Shown: positions 6,850-17,063, counted from the stretch's first letter. The stretch: 17,737 bases of DNA from Lentisphaera sp. (GCA_020721745.1 DYMC01000024.1:1-17737), one strand, 5' to 3'. Made by a program: numbers and translations. Notes: a model not told the origin generated them from the sequence alone.

Positions 6850-8499
6850 CTATTTCTTCAATATCGCGTCAAGATCCTCTTCCGCTGTCTTTGTCGGCAT
6901 GATGTTGAACTTCTCGACCAGGACGTTCAGAGCGGCCGGCGAAATGAATGCCGGGAGGCTTGGCCCGAGCCTTATGTTCCTGATGCCGAGATGCAGCAGT
7001 GTCAGAAGTATGCACACGGCCTTTTGTTCATACCACGAGAGTATCATGGAGAGCGGCAGGTCGTTCACCCCGCACTTGAACGCGTCGGCAAGCGCCACCG
7101 CAATCTTTATCGCGGAATACGCGTCGTTGCACTGTCCGCAGTCAAGAAGGCGCGGAATCCCGCCGATATCACCGAACTCGAGCTTGTTGAAGCGATATTT
7201 GCCGCACGCAAGCGTGAGTATGACACAGTCCTTCGGGACCTTCTCCGCAAATTCAGTGTAGTAGTTCCTGCCCGGCTTCGCCCCGTCGCATCCTCCGATG
7301 AGGAAGAAGTGCCTGATCTTCCCGGCCTTCACGGCATCAATCACGGCTCCGGCAACGCCGAGGACGGCCGCATGACCGAATCCGACAGTGATGCTTTTCT
7401 CCGGGGCGTCTTCGCCAAAGCCGGGAGCGGCCAAGGCGGCGTCAATGACGGCTCTGAAGTCCTTGCTGCCATCGGCATCGGTCTTGATGTGCATCACGCC
7501 AGGCCATGCCACGAGACCGGTGGTGAAGATGCGGGCCTTGTAGCTGTCCTTCGGCTTCTGTATGCAGTTGGTCGTCATCAGAATGGCTCCGGGGAATTCG
7601 TCAAACTCCTTCCTCTGGTCCTGCCAGGCGCCACCGTAGTTCCCGACCAGATGCTTGAACTTCTTCAACTCCGGATATGCATGGCACGGAAGCATTTCGC
7701 CATGCGTATAGATGTTTATGCCCTTGCCCTCGGTCTGCTCCAGAAGATCGTGCAAGTCCTTCAAGTCGTGACCGGACACAAGTATAGCCTTGCCTGCGAC
7801 GGGCGTGATGCGCACCTTGGTCGGCTCAGGATTGCCGTATCTGCCCGTGTTCGCGGCATCAAGCATTCCCATGACCTTGAGATTGAACTCACCCACCTTG
7901 AGCGCCATGCCCAGAAGCTGCCCGATGTCCTTCGGATTCGATGCGAGGAAGTCCAGTGTCTCGACGAAGAACTTGTAGACCTCATTGTCCTCCTGCCCGA
8001 GGATCGCCGCGTGGTCTGCGTAGGCCGCCGTCCCCTTCAATCCATACACGATCAATTCCTGGAGGCCGGAGACGTCGGGGCCGTTCGCATTGATGGACTT
8101 TTCTATCGAAACTTCCCGGGCCTGCTTCAGAAGTCCGGCTCTGTCGGATGCAAGCTTGAGCTGCGCCGGCCCCTTCAGCGCCTCGACATCAACCCCGCTT
8201 TTCTTCGCAAGCTCTTTCGCCTTCCCAATGATTTTTTCCCCCTTGCGGATGATCGTCTCGATCCTCGCCGGATCGAAGTTCACATTTGTAACCGTCGTGA
8301 AAAGCCCCTCGACCACGAAGCGACCCACCTCCTTGTCCTGCGCCCCTTTCTGCGCCGCCCTCGCGGCGAACTGAGACACGCCTTTAAGGACATGTATCAG
8401 CAGATCCTGCAACGCCGCCGTGTCCGGATCCTTTCCGCAGACTCCGAAGCTCACGCACCCTTTTCCTCCCATTGTCTGTTCGCACTGATAGCAGAACAT
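6850..8499 (-). CDS. hcp: Hydroxylamine reductase / hybrid cluster protein
   Basis: The 549-residue protein is a full-length Hcp, a cytosolic iron-sulfur enzyme that reduces NO and/or hydroxylamine and protects anaerobes from nitrosative stress. The N-terminal cysteines follow C3-x2-C6-x8-C15-x5-C21, the spacing of the [4Fe-4S] class found in Desulfovibrio and other anaerobes rather than the enterobacterial [2Fe-2S] spacing. All hybrid-cluster ligands can be placed: His244 (VSGHDL), Glu268 (THGEML), Cys312 (TTNCIQ), Cys404 (GGCDGA), Cys432 (LACGKY), Cys457 (CGQCND) and Glu492 (WYEQKA). GGAGG precedes the ATG. It is the last gene of rrf2-ferredoxin-cupin-hcp, with an intrinsic terminator after it. 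The ferredoxin-like protein two genes upstream is a plausible electron donor. Confidence 0.97.
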   Translation of the reverse strand: MFCYQCEQTMGGKGCVSFGVCGKDPDTAALQDLLIHVLKGVSQFAARAAQKGAQDKEVGRFVVEGLFTTVTNVNFDPARIETIIRKGEKIIGKAKELAKKSGVDVEALKGPAQLKLASDRAGLLKQAREVSIEKSINANGPDVSGLQELIVYGLKGTAAYADHAAILGQEDNEVYKFFVETLDFLASNPKDIGQLLGMALKVGEFNLKVMGMLDAANTGRYGNPEPTKVRITPVAGKAILVSGHDLKDLHDLLEQTEGKGINIYTHGEMLPCHAYPELKKFKHLVGNYGGAWQDQRKEFDEFPGAILMTTNCIQKPKDSYKARIFTTGLVAWPGVMHIKTDADGSKDFRAVIDAALAAPGFGEDAPEKSITVGFGHAAVLGVAGAVIDAVKAGKIRHFFLIGGCDGAKPGRNYYTEFAEKVPKDCVILTLACGKYRFNKLEFGDIGGIPRLLDCGQCNDAYSAIKIAVALADAFKCGVNDLPLSMILSWYEQKAVCILLTLLHLGIRNIRLGPSLPAFISPAALNVLVEKFNIMPTKTAEEDLDAILKK

Positions 8500-8565
8500 C
8501 GCACACCTCCACTTTGTTTGTTGATTTTTAGATTTAACGATTTTGATGCAAGATGCAGAATATGC

Positions 8566-8901
8566 TCATGCGCCCTTCCCACATATCATAGTGAGGAGCA
8601 TTTTAAATTTCGATGTCGCTCTGACCGCATGTGGGACATTTGCGGGCATTATTATAGCCTGTCCCTCGGACAGCTTGTGCGCAATTCCAGCTATTTTGAA
8701 TTCTCCCTCCCCTTCGACAACATTTACCAGCGCGTCGAACGGCGCCGAATGCTCGCTTAGCTTTTGCCCGGCGTCAAATGCGAATGCTGTGACGGAACCG
8801 GCATCGTTGTCAACCAGCTCCCTGCTGACTATCGCCCCTTGCGAATACTCCACGGTGTCCTTCACCTTTACTGGATTCTCAAGAATCTTTCCATCTCTCA
8901 T
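8566..8901 (-). CDS. Small cupin-domain protein
   Basis: A 111-residue single-domain cupin: motif 1 is around GQKLSEHSAPFDALVNVVEG (46-65) and motif 2 around GQAIIMPANVPHAVRA (80-95). Only His51 and His91 of the usual metal ligands are clear; the second His of motif 1 is replaced, so metal binding may be altered or absent. AAGGAGATGG upstream of the ATG is a strong ribosome-binding site. It lies between the ferredoxin-like gene (61 nt) and hcp (66 nt) in one operon. Small cupins often accompany hcp in anaerobes, but a reaction cannot be inferred; sensing or buffering of a small ligand is only a guess. Confidence 0.87.
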   Translation of the reverse strand: MRDGKILENPVKVKDTVEYSQGAIVSRELVDNDAGSVTAFAFDAGQKLSEHSAPFDALVNVVEGEGEFKIAGIAHKLSEGQAIIMPANVPHAVRATSKFKMLLTMICGKGA

Positions 8902-8926
8902 GTTCCATCTCCTTCTTTTGCAATTT

Positions 8927-8948
8927 CAAATCTCAAATTTGAGATTTG
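8927..8948. promoter_or_regulatory. Perfect 22-bp palindrome between ferredoxin-like and cupin genes
   Basis: Half-site CAAATCTCAAA (8927-8937) is followed by its exact reverse complement (8938-8948) with no spacer, and TTGCAA hexamers flank it on both sides (8918-8923 and 8949-8954 region). It lies within the 61-nt gap of the operon, just upstream of the cupin ribosome-binding site. It could be an operator, an RNA hairpin that adjusts downstream expression, or a dispersed repeat. Confidence 0.6.
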
Positions 8949-8962
8949 CTTGCAAGGGAAAC

Positions 8963-9694
8963 TTATTCTTCCTCTTCCGGTTTTATCGAGCCGTCAATCC
9001 CGATCACCACCACCTTGAGAGGGATGTTCTTTCCGGAAATCCGCCTTGCCTCCCTTGCGAAATTCGCAATCCCTCCACAGCAGGGAACTTCCATCCTCAC
9101 CGCAGTGATGCTCTTCACATCATTCCCGGAGATTATCGCGGCGAGCTTTTCCACATAGCCGTCGCTATCGTCGAGCTTCGGACATGCAATGATGAGCTTC
9201 TTCCCTGCAAGAAACTGAGTATGGAAAGCCCCGAAAGAGAACGCGCTGCAGTCGGCCGCGAGCAGAATATCCGCCCCTTCCCAGTATGGTGCATTCTCCG
9301 GAACCAGATGAAGCTGTATCGGCCACTGAGCAAGCGCAGACTGCGCAGCCGCAGGATTATTTTCAGTTTTTTTATGAGCAGGACTGAACGAGAAGGCCTT
9401 CATACCGGGACAACCGGTATGAGCTTCCCCACCATGCGAACGGGCGGGGGCTTCTTTTTTTGCAAGCATTTTCTTGACCGCTTTTTCGTCAAATTCCTTC
9501 GCCTCCCGCTCCTCGATAGTTATCGCCCCGCATGGACATTCCCCTATGCACGCACCGAGCCCGTCGCAATAAATGTCGCTCACGAGCCTCGCCTTGCCTT
9601 CCACCATCTTTATCGCGCCCTCCGCACAGGCATTGACACAGAGACCGCAGCCGCTGCACTTCCTCTCGTCTATCTTGATTATCTTCCTTTTCAT
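8963..9694 (-). CDS. 4Fe-4S ferredoxin-domain protein of the hcp operon
   Basis: The 243-residue protein has an N-terminal ferredoxin-like domain. Cluster 1 is C13-x2-C16-x2-C19-x3-C23. The second motif reads C43-x5-C49-x3-C53-P-C55: the middle cysteine of a normal C-x2-C-x2-C is Leu46, so the second cluster may be absent, [3Fe-4S], or use Cys55. A Gly/Pro linker (about 80-115, with Cys95) leads to a C-terminal domain with LLAADCSAFSFGAFH (144-158), IIACPKLDD (168-176) and EVPCCGGI (202-209), whose conserved cysteines suggest further redox or metal binding. Its ATG overlaps the rrf2 stop (ATGA), implying translational coupling. Probable role: electron transfer to Hcp in the cytosol. No membrane segment is present. 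Confidence 0.85.
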   Translation of the reverse strand: MKRKIIKIDERKCSGCGLCVNACAEGAIKMVEGKARLVSDIYCDGLGACIGECPCGAITIEEREAKEFDEKAVKKMLAKKEAPARSHGGEAHTGCPGMKAFSFSPAHKKTENNPAAAQSALAQWPIQLHLVPENAPYWEGADILLAADCSAFSFGAFHTQFLAGKKLIIACPKLDDSDGYVEKLAAIISGNDVKSITAVRMEVPCCGGIANFAREARRISGKNIPLKVVVIGIDGSIKPEEEE

Positions 9695-10119
9695 CTTTTT
9701 CCTCTTTTTCCTTTTATTGCGATGTCCTCGAGGCTGGTGTCCTTCAGGTATCCGTAAAGCTCCTTGTTGATTTTAGCGAGAAGTCCGCCCATCACACATT
9801 TTTCGCCGAAACAGAATTTCTTCTTCAGAAGACATTGATTGAGCGAAAGGCTTCCTTCCGTCACGCTGTAAATATCGAGAAGAGCAACCCTGCCAGGCTC
9901 TTTCGCCAGAACGAACCCCCCTGCAGGCCCCCTGTCCGATTCAAGCAGCCCCGCCTTCACGAGCCGCTGCATCACCTTCGAAAGATGATTCCTCGATATC
10001 CCAAAGGTCCTTGCTATTTCAGCGGAGGAGGTCTTTTCCCCGCGGCCCCGCCCGGCAATCAGCGCCAAGGCGTGTATCGCTATCGAGCCAGCCTCGCTTA
10101 TCCTCATAAGTGGATTCAT
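9691..10119 (-). CDS. Rrf2-family redox/NO-responsive transcriptional regulator
   Basis: A 142-residue Rrf2 protein. It has the family opening (ISEAGSIAIHALALIA, 7-22), a winged helix-turn-helix about 31-57 (SAEIARTFGISRNHLSKVMQ), the wing SDRGPAGGFVLAKEP (61-75), and three cysteines C96-x6-C103-x4-C108 in the position used for Fe-S cluster binding in IscR and NsrR. Spacing differs from both, so the exact sensed signal (NO, O2 or Fe-S status) is open. It is the first gene of the operon and overlaps the ferredoxin-like gene by 4 nt. A 16-bp palindrome over its promoter is the obvious candidate operator, which would make the operon self-regulated. Confidence 0.92.
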   Translation of the reverse strand: MNPLMRISEAGSIAIHALALIAGRGRGEKTSSAEIARTFGISRNHLSKVMQRLVKAGLLESDRGPAGGFVLAKEPGRVALLDIYSVTEGSLSLNQCLLKKKFCFGEKCVMGGLLAKINKELYGYLKDTSLEDIAIKGKRGKR

Positions 10120-10146
10120 CTGCTGATCCCATTTCTTGTTTTATTT

Positions 10147-10162
10147 TGGTATTATAATACCA
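10147..10162. promoter_or_regulatory. Candidate Rrf2 operator
   Basis: A perfect 16-bp palindrome, TGGTATTATAATACCA, overlaps the predicted -10 region of the minus-strand rrf2 promoter. Repression by occlusion of RNA polymerase would follow. Assignment to the adjacent Rrf2 protein is inference from position. Confidence 0.6.
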
Positions 10163-10181
10163 TAATACTTGTTAAAGTCAA
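10154..10181 (-). promoter_or_regulatory. Predicted promoter of the rrf2-ferredoxin-cupin-hcp operon
   Basis: On the minus strand TTGACT (10181-10176), a 16-nt spacer, then TATTAT (10159-10154). An alternative TATAAT at 10156-10151 has a 19-nt spacer. The -10 lies inside the palindrome at 10147-10162. Confidence 0.6.
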
Positions 10182-10305
10182 GCGCGCCAGTCAATTTTTT
10201 TTTATTTTTCTTCCAAGCCCTTGAAGAAGAGCGGGAAAATGCCATGAACTGCAGAAAATTCGGAGAGATGTCCATCGAGATCGTTGGCTTGCCAGTGGAG
10301 ATGTG

Positions 10306-10331
10306 GCCCGTTTTTCGCGCGAAAAACGGGC
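10306..10331. repeat. Perfect long palindrome, copy 1
   Basis: Half-site CCCGTTTTTCGC followed by its exact reverse complement makes a 24-bp palindrome at 10307-10330, extended to 26 bp by a flanking G/C pair. The identical 24 bp recur at 16934-16957. It lies in the 338-bp gene-free interval between the divergent rrf2 and isomerase-like genes, which otherwise holds only the two promoters and A/T-rich runs. Confidence 0.8.
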
Positions 10332-10369
10332 TCGCTCTCCGCAAATTTGTTTTTTTCACATCCCGCCTC

Positions 10370-10397
10370 TTGACTTTTAACCGCCCCAGTCTATTTT
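10370..10397 (+). promoter_or_regulatory. Predicted promoter of the isomerase-like gene
   Basis: TTGACT (10370-10375), 16-nt spacer, TATTTT (10392-10397): the same boxes and spacing as at 1124-1151. The leader to the ATG at 10458 would be about 54 nt and is almost all A and T. Confidence 0.5.
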
Positions 10398-10457
10398 GAT
10401 GTCGTAATTTTGAAATTGCCTCAGATAAATATAAAAAAATAAAAAATAAAAAAATCA

Positions 10458-11852
10458 ATGATTAAAAAAAAATCAGTATGTTTAGGAGTTTGTCCTATTG
10501 GAAAGTTTGTATTTTCCAATGAGGATGCAATAATTCAAAAAAACAAAATATTAAAAAAACTCAATGAATGGAAAATAAAATATATATCCCTTGATGGTAT
10601 TTTAACTGATGGACTTGTAAAAGATCAATCTCAAGTTGATTTAGTAGTCAGTTATTTTAAAAAAGAAAAGATCGATGCTTTATTTATACCGCATTGTAAT
10701 TTTGGTACTGAGGGAGCAGCAGGAATGATCGCGAAAGAGCTCCATCTTCCTACATTACTTTGGGGACCAAGAGATGAAGCTCCATTGGCTGATGGAACAA
10801 GGCTCAGAGATTCTCTATGTGGTATGTTTGCAACAAGCAAGGTTCTTTATAAATTAAGAGTTCCATTTACTTATATTGAAAATTGCAGAGTAGATGATAT
10901 TCAATTCAAGAAAGGTATAGATCTTTTTATTGGTGCGGCTTCTGTTGTTAAAGCCATGGGTAGTATGAAAATAGGTCAAATTGGTGTTAGAATTGATTTT
11001 TTCTGGTCAACAATCATCAATGAAAGCGAGCTACTCGATAAGTTTGGTATTCAAATACTTCCTATTGATATGGTTGAATTCATAAATAAAATTAAGAACC
11101 GTTCAAAAAAAGACAGAGCAAAGTATAAAAAAGAACTTTTAGAAATTAAGAAATGGCTAACGATTGAAGGACTGAGTAGTGATGAACCACTATTTAATAG
11201 TTTAGCATATAGAGATGAACTTATTCAATTGGCTGTTGAGAAGGGTCTGGACGCAATTTCAATTCAAAGCTTTAGCTCTATCCAAAATGAATTAGGTGGT
11301 GCCACAAGTATGGCTGAGTCATTGGCTAATGATAGTGGCATTCCAATAATAGATGAATCAGATATCCATGGAGCTATTAGCTCTATATTAATTGAGGCAG
11401 CTAGTGGCACTAATGAATTGAGTTTTTTCCCTGATATTACAATGCGCCATCCTGTAAATGATAATGCTGTTTTACTTTGGCATGCAACAGCTCCTTTATC
11501 ATTACGTGATAAAAATTCAAAAATAAAACTTGCACCACCATGGATATTAAAAGGGCTTCCTGCAAGTAGCTTGCATTTTAAATTAAAGGATGGCCCTTTA
11601 ACAATATGTAGATTTGATGGAGATAATGGTAGGTATGTGCTTGGTATTGGTGAAGGCCATACAGTATCTGGACCATATACACAGGAATTTTATACTTGGA
11701 TGGAAGTTAATGACTGGAGAAAATGGGAAAAAATTTTAATGGAAGGCCCTTTTATACATCATTCTTCCGCAATTTATGATCATTGCGCAGATATACTGCA
11801 AGAGGCATGTAAATATATTCCTGAAATTATTCCAATAAGATTTGATAAATAG
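10458..11852 (+). CDS. L-fucose/L-arabinose isomerase family protein
   Basis: The 464-residue protein fits the fucose/arabinose isomerase fold: an N-terminal Rossmann-like part (LGVCPIGKF, 9-17; ALFIPHCNFGTEGAAG, 74-89; TLLWGPRDEAPLADG, 99-113) and a C-terminal metal-site region with SMAESLANDSGIPIIDESDIHGA (284-306; candidate ligands Glu287, Glu300, Asp302) and HTVSGPYTQEF (401-411). It is shorter than E. coli FucI, as are many uncharacterised members, so the substrate cannot be assigned. Expected reaction: cytosolic aldose-ketose isomerisation. Base composition is strikingly A/T-rich, and A/T-ending codons (AAA, ATT, GAT, AAT) dominate, unlike every neighbour. The ATG follows an A-rich leader with no Shine-Dalgarno, as is common in Bacteroidota. 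Recent horizontal acquisition is likely. The stop codon abuts a dispersed repeat. Confidence 0.8.
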   Translation: MIKKKSVCLGVCPIGKFVFSNEDAIIQKNKILKKLNEWKIKYISLDGILTDGLVKDQSQVDLVVSYFKKEKIDALFIPHCNFGTEGAAGMIAKELHLPTLLWGPRDEAPLADGTRLRDSLCGMFATSKVLYKLRVPFTYIENCRVDDIQFKKGIDLFIGAASVVKAMGSMKIGQIGVRIDFFWSTIINESELLDKFGIQILPIDMVEFINKIKNRSKKDRAKYKKELLEIKKWLTIEGLSSDEPLFNSLAYRDELIQLAVEKGLDAISIQSFSSIQNELGGATSMAESLANDSGIPIIDESDIHGAISSILIEAASGTNELSFFPDITMRHPVNDNAVLLWHATAPLSLRDKNSKIKLAPPWILKGLPASSLHFKLKDGPLTICRFDGDNGRYVLGIGEGHTVSGPYTQEFYTWMEVNDWRKWEKILMEGPFIHHSSAIYDHCADILQEACKYIPEIIPIRFDK

Positions 11853-11871
11853 AGCCGATTGCAAAACTCCG
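11852..11871 (+). repeat. Dispersed 20-nt motif copy at the isomerase stop codon
   Basis: GAGCCGATTGCAAAACTCCG differs at one position from the reverse complement of the copies at 34-53 and 17020-17039. Its first base is the last base of the isomerase-like TAG stop. Confidence 0.7.
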
Positions 11872-11927
11872 TTCGAGTTTGGGTTTAGCGAGCTGAAAAT
11901 CCCAAGACCGTAACTGCGCGACCCAAA

Positions 11928-12180
11928 CTAAAAAATAATGGTATCTATGAAGGCAGTGATATTTTGAGCGCTGTCAACAGGGTTCTGTTTTTCTTGGAAA
12001 TTTCCAGGAGGAAGCGCTTCCCCAACTTTGTGAATACGGCCTTTATTTTCTGCAGTTGGATGAAACTCATACAACCTCCATGATTTTAGATTGCATAGAG
12101 TATATATGGTATCTATGACATTTTCAAGGGCTGAAAGAATAAAAAAAGGAGTTTTTTCAACGGGGGGGAATAGATACCAT
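11928..12180 (-). pseudogene. Disrupted small reading frame with a seven-C tract
   Basis: On the minus strand a frame without stops runs from 12179 to the TAG at 11930-11928 (83 sense codons) but has no start at its beginning. An ATG at 12180-12178 starts MVSIPPR and stops at once; removing one C from the seven-C run (complement of 12162-12168) would join the ATG to the long frame, giving about 83 residues with segments such as ENKGRIHKVGEALPPGNF and NPVDSAQNITAFIDTIIF. I do not recognise the product. The motif IDTI appears twice, encoded by the repeated 13-mer. It may be a broken gene, a phase-variable tract, or chance openness in an A/T-rich repeat. Confidence 0.3.
11938..12180. mobile_element. 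MITE-like 243-bp segment with 11-bp terminal inverted repeats
   Basis: ATGGTATCTAT at 11938-11948 is mirrored exactly by ATAGATACCAT at 12170-12180, and a third, direct copy (13 nt identical, ATGGTATCTATGA) lies inside at 12106-12118. The segment is A/T-rich and follows the foreign-looking isomerase gene. No transposase is encoded and no clear target-site duplication is visible, only A-rich flanks on both sides. Short non-autonomous element is the best guess; it accounts for much of the 466-bp gene-free interval 11853-12318. Confidence 0.4.
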
Positions 12181-12203
12181 CAAAAAATTATTTTAGGGCA
12201 CTG

Positions 12204-12269
12204 AAGACGTGAGCCCGCCGGCTCTCCTGTGAAGAGAGGCGGACAAGCTTCGCAACGTCTCAAGAATGA
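12204..12269. repeat. Stem-loop region downstream of lacZ
   Basis: An inner stem, CCGC-(CGG bulge)-CTCTC against GAGAGGCGG within about 12215-12242, is enclosed by AGACGT (about 12204) and ACGTCT (about 12266). It lies about 50 nt beyond the lacZ stop on the minus strand. A T-rich stretch occurs only some 15 nt further on, so it is at best a weak or factor-dependent terminator. Confidence 0.35.
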
Positions 12270-12318
12270 CGGGGTTCAGTGAATATTTACGATCCGACCG
12301 GCTCGTTTTAAACAAAAT

Positions 12319-15378
<3,060 letters not shown>

Positions 15379-15489
15379 TTATTCCTTCCTCGCTGTTGAT
15401 TGTCAAAATCTAAAAGCTAACCCCCGGCCCGATTTTTTCAAGAGCCCCCCGCGAGCGCCTCCTTGCAAAAAGACTTTTTGCTTTTCAAC

Positions 15490-15518
15490 TTGCGCAAAAG
15501 CCAATCGCAGAGTATTTT
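15490..15518 (+). promoter_or_regulatory. Predicted promoter of pyrC
   Basis: TTGCGC (15490-15495), a 17-nt spacer, and TATTTT (15513-15518), 54 nt before the start codon. The -10 hexamer matches those at 1146 and 10392. Confidence 0.4.
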
Positions 15519-15572
15519 TCGGGACGCAAAAGCGCTCATTGACTGCTATCATCACAAAAAAGAGGATCCGTG

Positions 15573-16862
15573 ATGAACTACATTCTCAGAAACGGCAGGG
15601 TTGTTGATCCATCGAGAAAGATCGACGAGAAGATGGACATCGGGGTTAGGGACGGCAGGATATGCGAGCCGGGAAAGACAGGAAAGGCCGAGAAGATAGA
15701 CCTCAAGGGACTCGTGGTGACACCAGGGCTGATAGACCTGCACGTGCATCTGCGGCAGCCCGGCAGGAACGACAAGGAGACTATCGAGACAGGCACGAAG
15801 GCGGCCGCGGCCGGCGGGTTCACGACAGTTGTCGCAATGCCGAACACATCGCCCTGCGCGGACACCCCCGCGACCATCGAATACATCAGGCTCCTGTCCG
15901 AGCGCGAAGGCCTCGTGAACGTCCTGCCATGCGCGGCGATGACAAAGAACCAGGAAGGCAAGGAGATGACCAGCATCGGCAGTCTCAAGAAGGCCGGCGC
16001 GGCCGCGCTCTCCGACGACGGCAGGTGCGTCCAGAACCACGAGATAATGCGCCACCTCATGGAATATTCCAAGTCCTTCGGAATACCGATCCTGGACCAC
16101 TGCGAGGACGAAGTGCTCTCCGCAGGAGGCATAATGCACGACGGCCGCTGGTCCGTCCTTCTCGGCATAAGGGGGCAGACCGCCGCATCCGAGGAGCTGA
16201 TGGTCTCGCGGGACGCCATCCTCTCGGAGCATACCGGATGCCCCATACACATACAGCACGTCTCAAGCAGGGGATCGGTGCAGATATTGCGCGACGCCCG
16301 GAAAAGAGGACTGAAGATCAGCGCCGAGGCGACCCCGCACCACATATCACTCACCGACGAGACGATGAAGACCTTCGACTCGAACTACAAGGTCAACCCT
16401 CCGCTCCGCTCCGAGGAGGACAGGCAGGCGCTGATCGCCGCCCTCAAGGACGGCATCATAACAGTCATCTCCAGCGACCACGCCCCACATACCGAGACGG
16501 AGAAGCTCGTCGAGCTCGACAACGCGCCCTACGGAATCATCGGAATAGAAACCGAACTGGCGGTCTGCCTGGAAGAGCTTTATCACGGCGGCATACTGAC
16601 CCTCCCGGAGCTGATCTCAAAATGGACCGTCGGCCCGGCGGAAGTCCTCGGCATCAAGGCCGGAACGCTGGAGCCCGGCTCCGTGGCCGACATAACAATT
16701 TTCAACCCGGACAAGGCTCACGTGATAGACAAGGAGAAATTCTTCTCCAAGTCGCGCAACACTCCCTTCCACGGGAAGAAAGTCCGAGGACAGCCCATCG
16801 CCACAATGGTAAGAGGCAGATTCGTCTTCAGCCGCATATCCTCGGTGGAAGGGGTTATTTGA
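15573..16862 (+). CDS. pyrC: Dihydroorotase
   Basis: The 429-residue protein is a type I dihydroorotase (amidohydrolase superfamily), which reversibly cyclises carbamoyl-aspartate to dihydroorotate in pyrimidine synthesis in the cytosol. Metal and substrate residues are in place: DLHVHLRQPG (55-64; His57, His59, Arg61), MPNTSP (89-94), DHCED (175-179; His176), IQHVSS (227-232; His229) and SSDHAPH (300-306; Asp302). The length is typical. An in-frame GTG lies one codon earlier at 15570; the ATG at 15573 is preferred because AGAGGA at 15561-15566 is better spaced for it. It appears to be transcribed alone from its own promoter. It converges on the rRNA operon, with a hairpin 7 nt after the stop. 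In some organisms proteins of this type need aspartate carbamoyltransferase as a partner; no pyrB is in view. Confidence 0.95.
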   Translation: MNYILRNGRVVDPSRKIDEKMDIGVRDGRICEPGKTGKAEKIDLKGLVVTPGLIDLHVHLRQPGRNDKETIETGTKAAAAGGFTTVVAMPNTSPCADTPATIEYIRLLSEREGLVNVLPCAAMTKNQEGKEMTSIGSLKKAGAAALSDDGRCVQNHEIMRHLMEYSKSFGIPILDHCEDEVLSAGGIMHDGRWSVLLGIRGQTAASEELMVSRDAILSEHTGCPIHIQHVSSRGSVQILRDARKRGLKISAEATPHHISLTDETMKTFDSNYKVNPPLRSEEDRQALIAALKDGIITVISSDHAPHTETEKLVELDNAPYGIIGIETELAVCLEELYHGGILTLPELISKWTVGPAEVLGIKAGTLEPGSVADITIFNPDKAHVIDKEKFFSKSRNTPFHGKKVRGQPIATMVRGRFVFSRISSVEGVI

Positions 16863-16869
16863 GGATACA

Positions 16870-16895
16870 CCCGCCACGCTGAAAGCGTTGGCGGG
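16870..16895 (+). terminator. Hairpin after pyrC, possible terminator without T-tract
   Basis: CCCGCCACGCT (16870-16880) and AGCGTTGGCGGG (16884-16895) form an 11-bp stem with one bulged base and a GAA loop, 7 nt after the pyrC stop. No run of T follows, so if it terminates transcription it would not be by the standard intrinsic mechanism. Confidence 0.45.
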
Positions 16896-16933
16896 CAGGA
16901 TGGGAGATGGGCAGGATAGCGACAAATTACTAA

Positions 16934-16957
16934 CCCGTTTTTCGCGCGAAAAACGGG
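16934..16957. repeat. Perfect 24-bp palindrome, copy 2
   Basis: Identical to 10307-10330 (half-site CCCGTTTTTCGC plus its reverse complement). Flanking bases differ between the two copies, so the conserved unit is the palindrome itself. Confidence 0.8.
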
Positions 16958-16969
16958 CGAGGCCGAAGG

Positions 16970-17039
16970 GGACGCGCCCCGATGCCCTATCGGGATCGGG
17001 ATCACGAGACTTGCGCGTCCGGAGTTTTGCAATTGGCTC
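16970..17039. repeat. Dispersed intergenic repeat, copy with 33-nt insertion
   Basis: Equivalent to 17-53, but between the hairpin arms GGACGCGC (16970-16977) and TTGCGCGTCC (17011-17020) there are 33 additional nt (16978-17010) that form their own hairpin, CCCGAT-GCCCT-ATCGGG. Positions 17010-17039 are identical to 24-53. Confidence 0.75.
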
Positions 17040-17063
17040 AACAGAATATATCTATTGGCACAT

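Noticed and set aside
6991..8760. 589-codon plus-strand open frame opposite hcp and cupin
   Set aside because: It crosses two well-supported minus-strand genes and their spacer and shows no domain.
11876..11929. Intrinsic terminator from AGTTTGGGT/ACCCAAACT after the isomerase-like gene
   Set aside because: The arms are 9 bp but 36 nt apart and followed by A rather than T on the plus strand. It remains only a possible weak stem.
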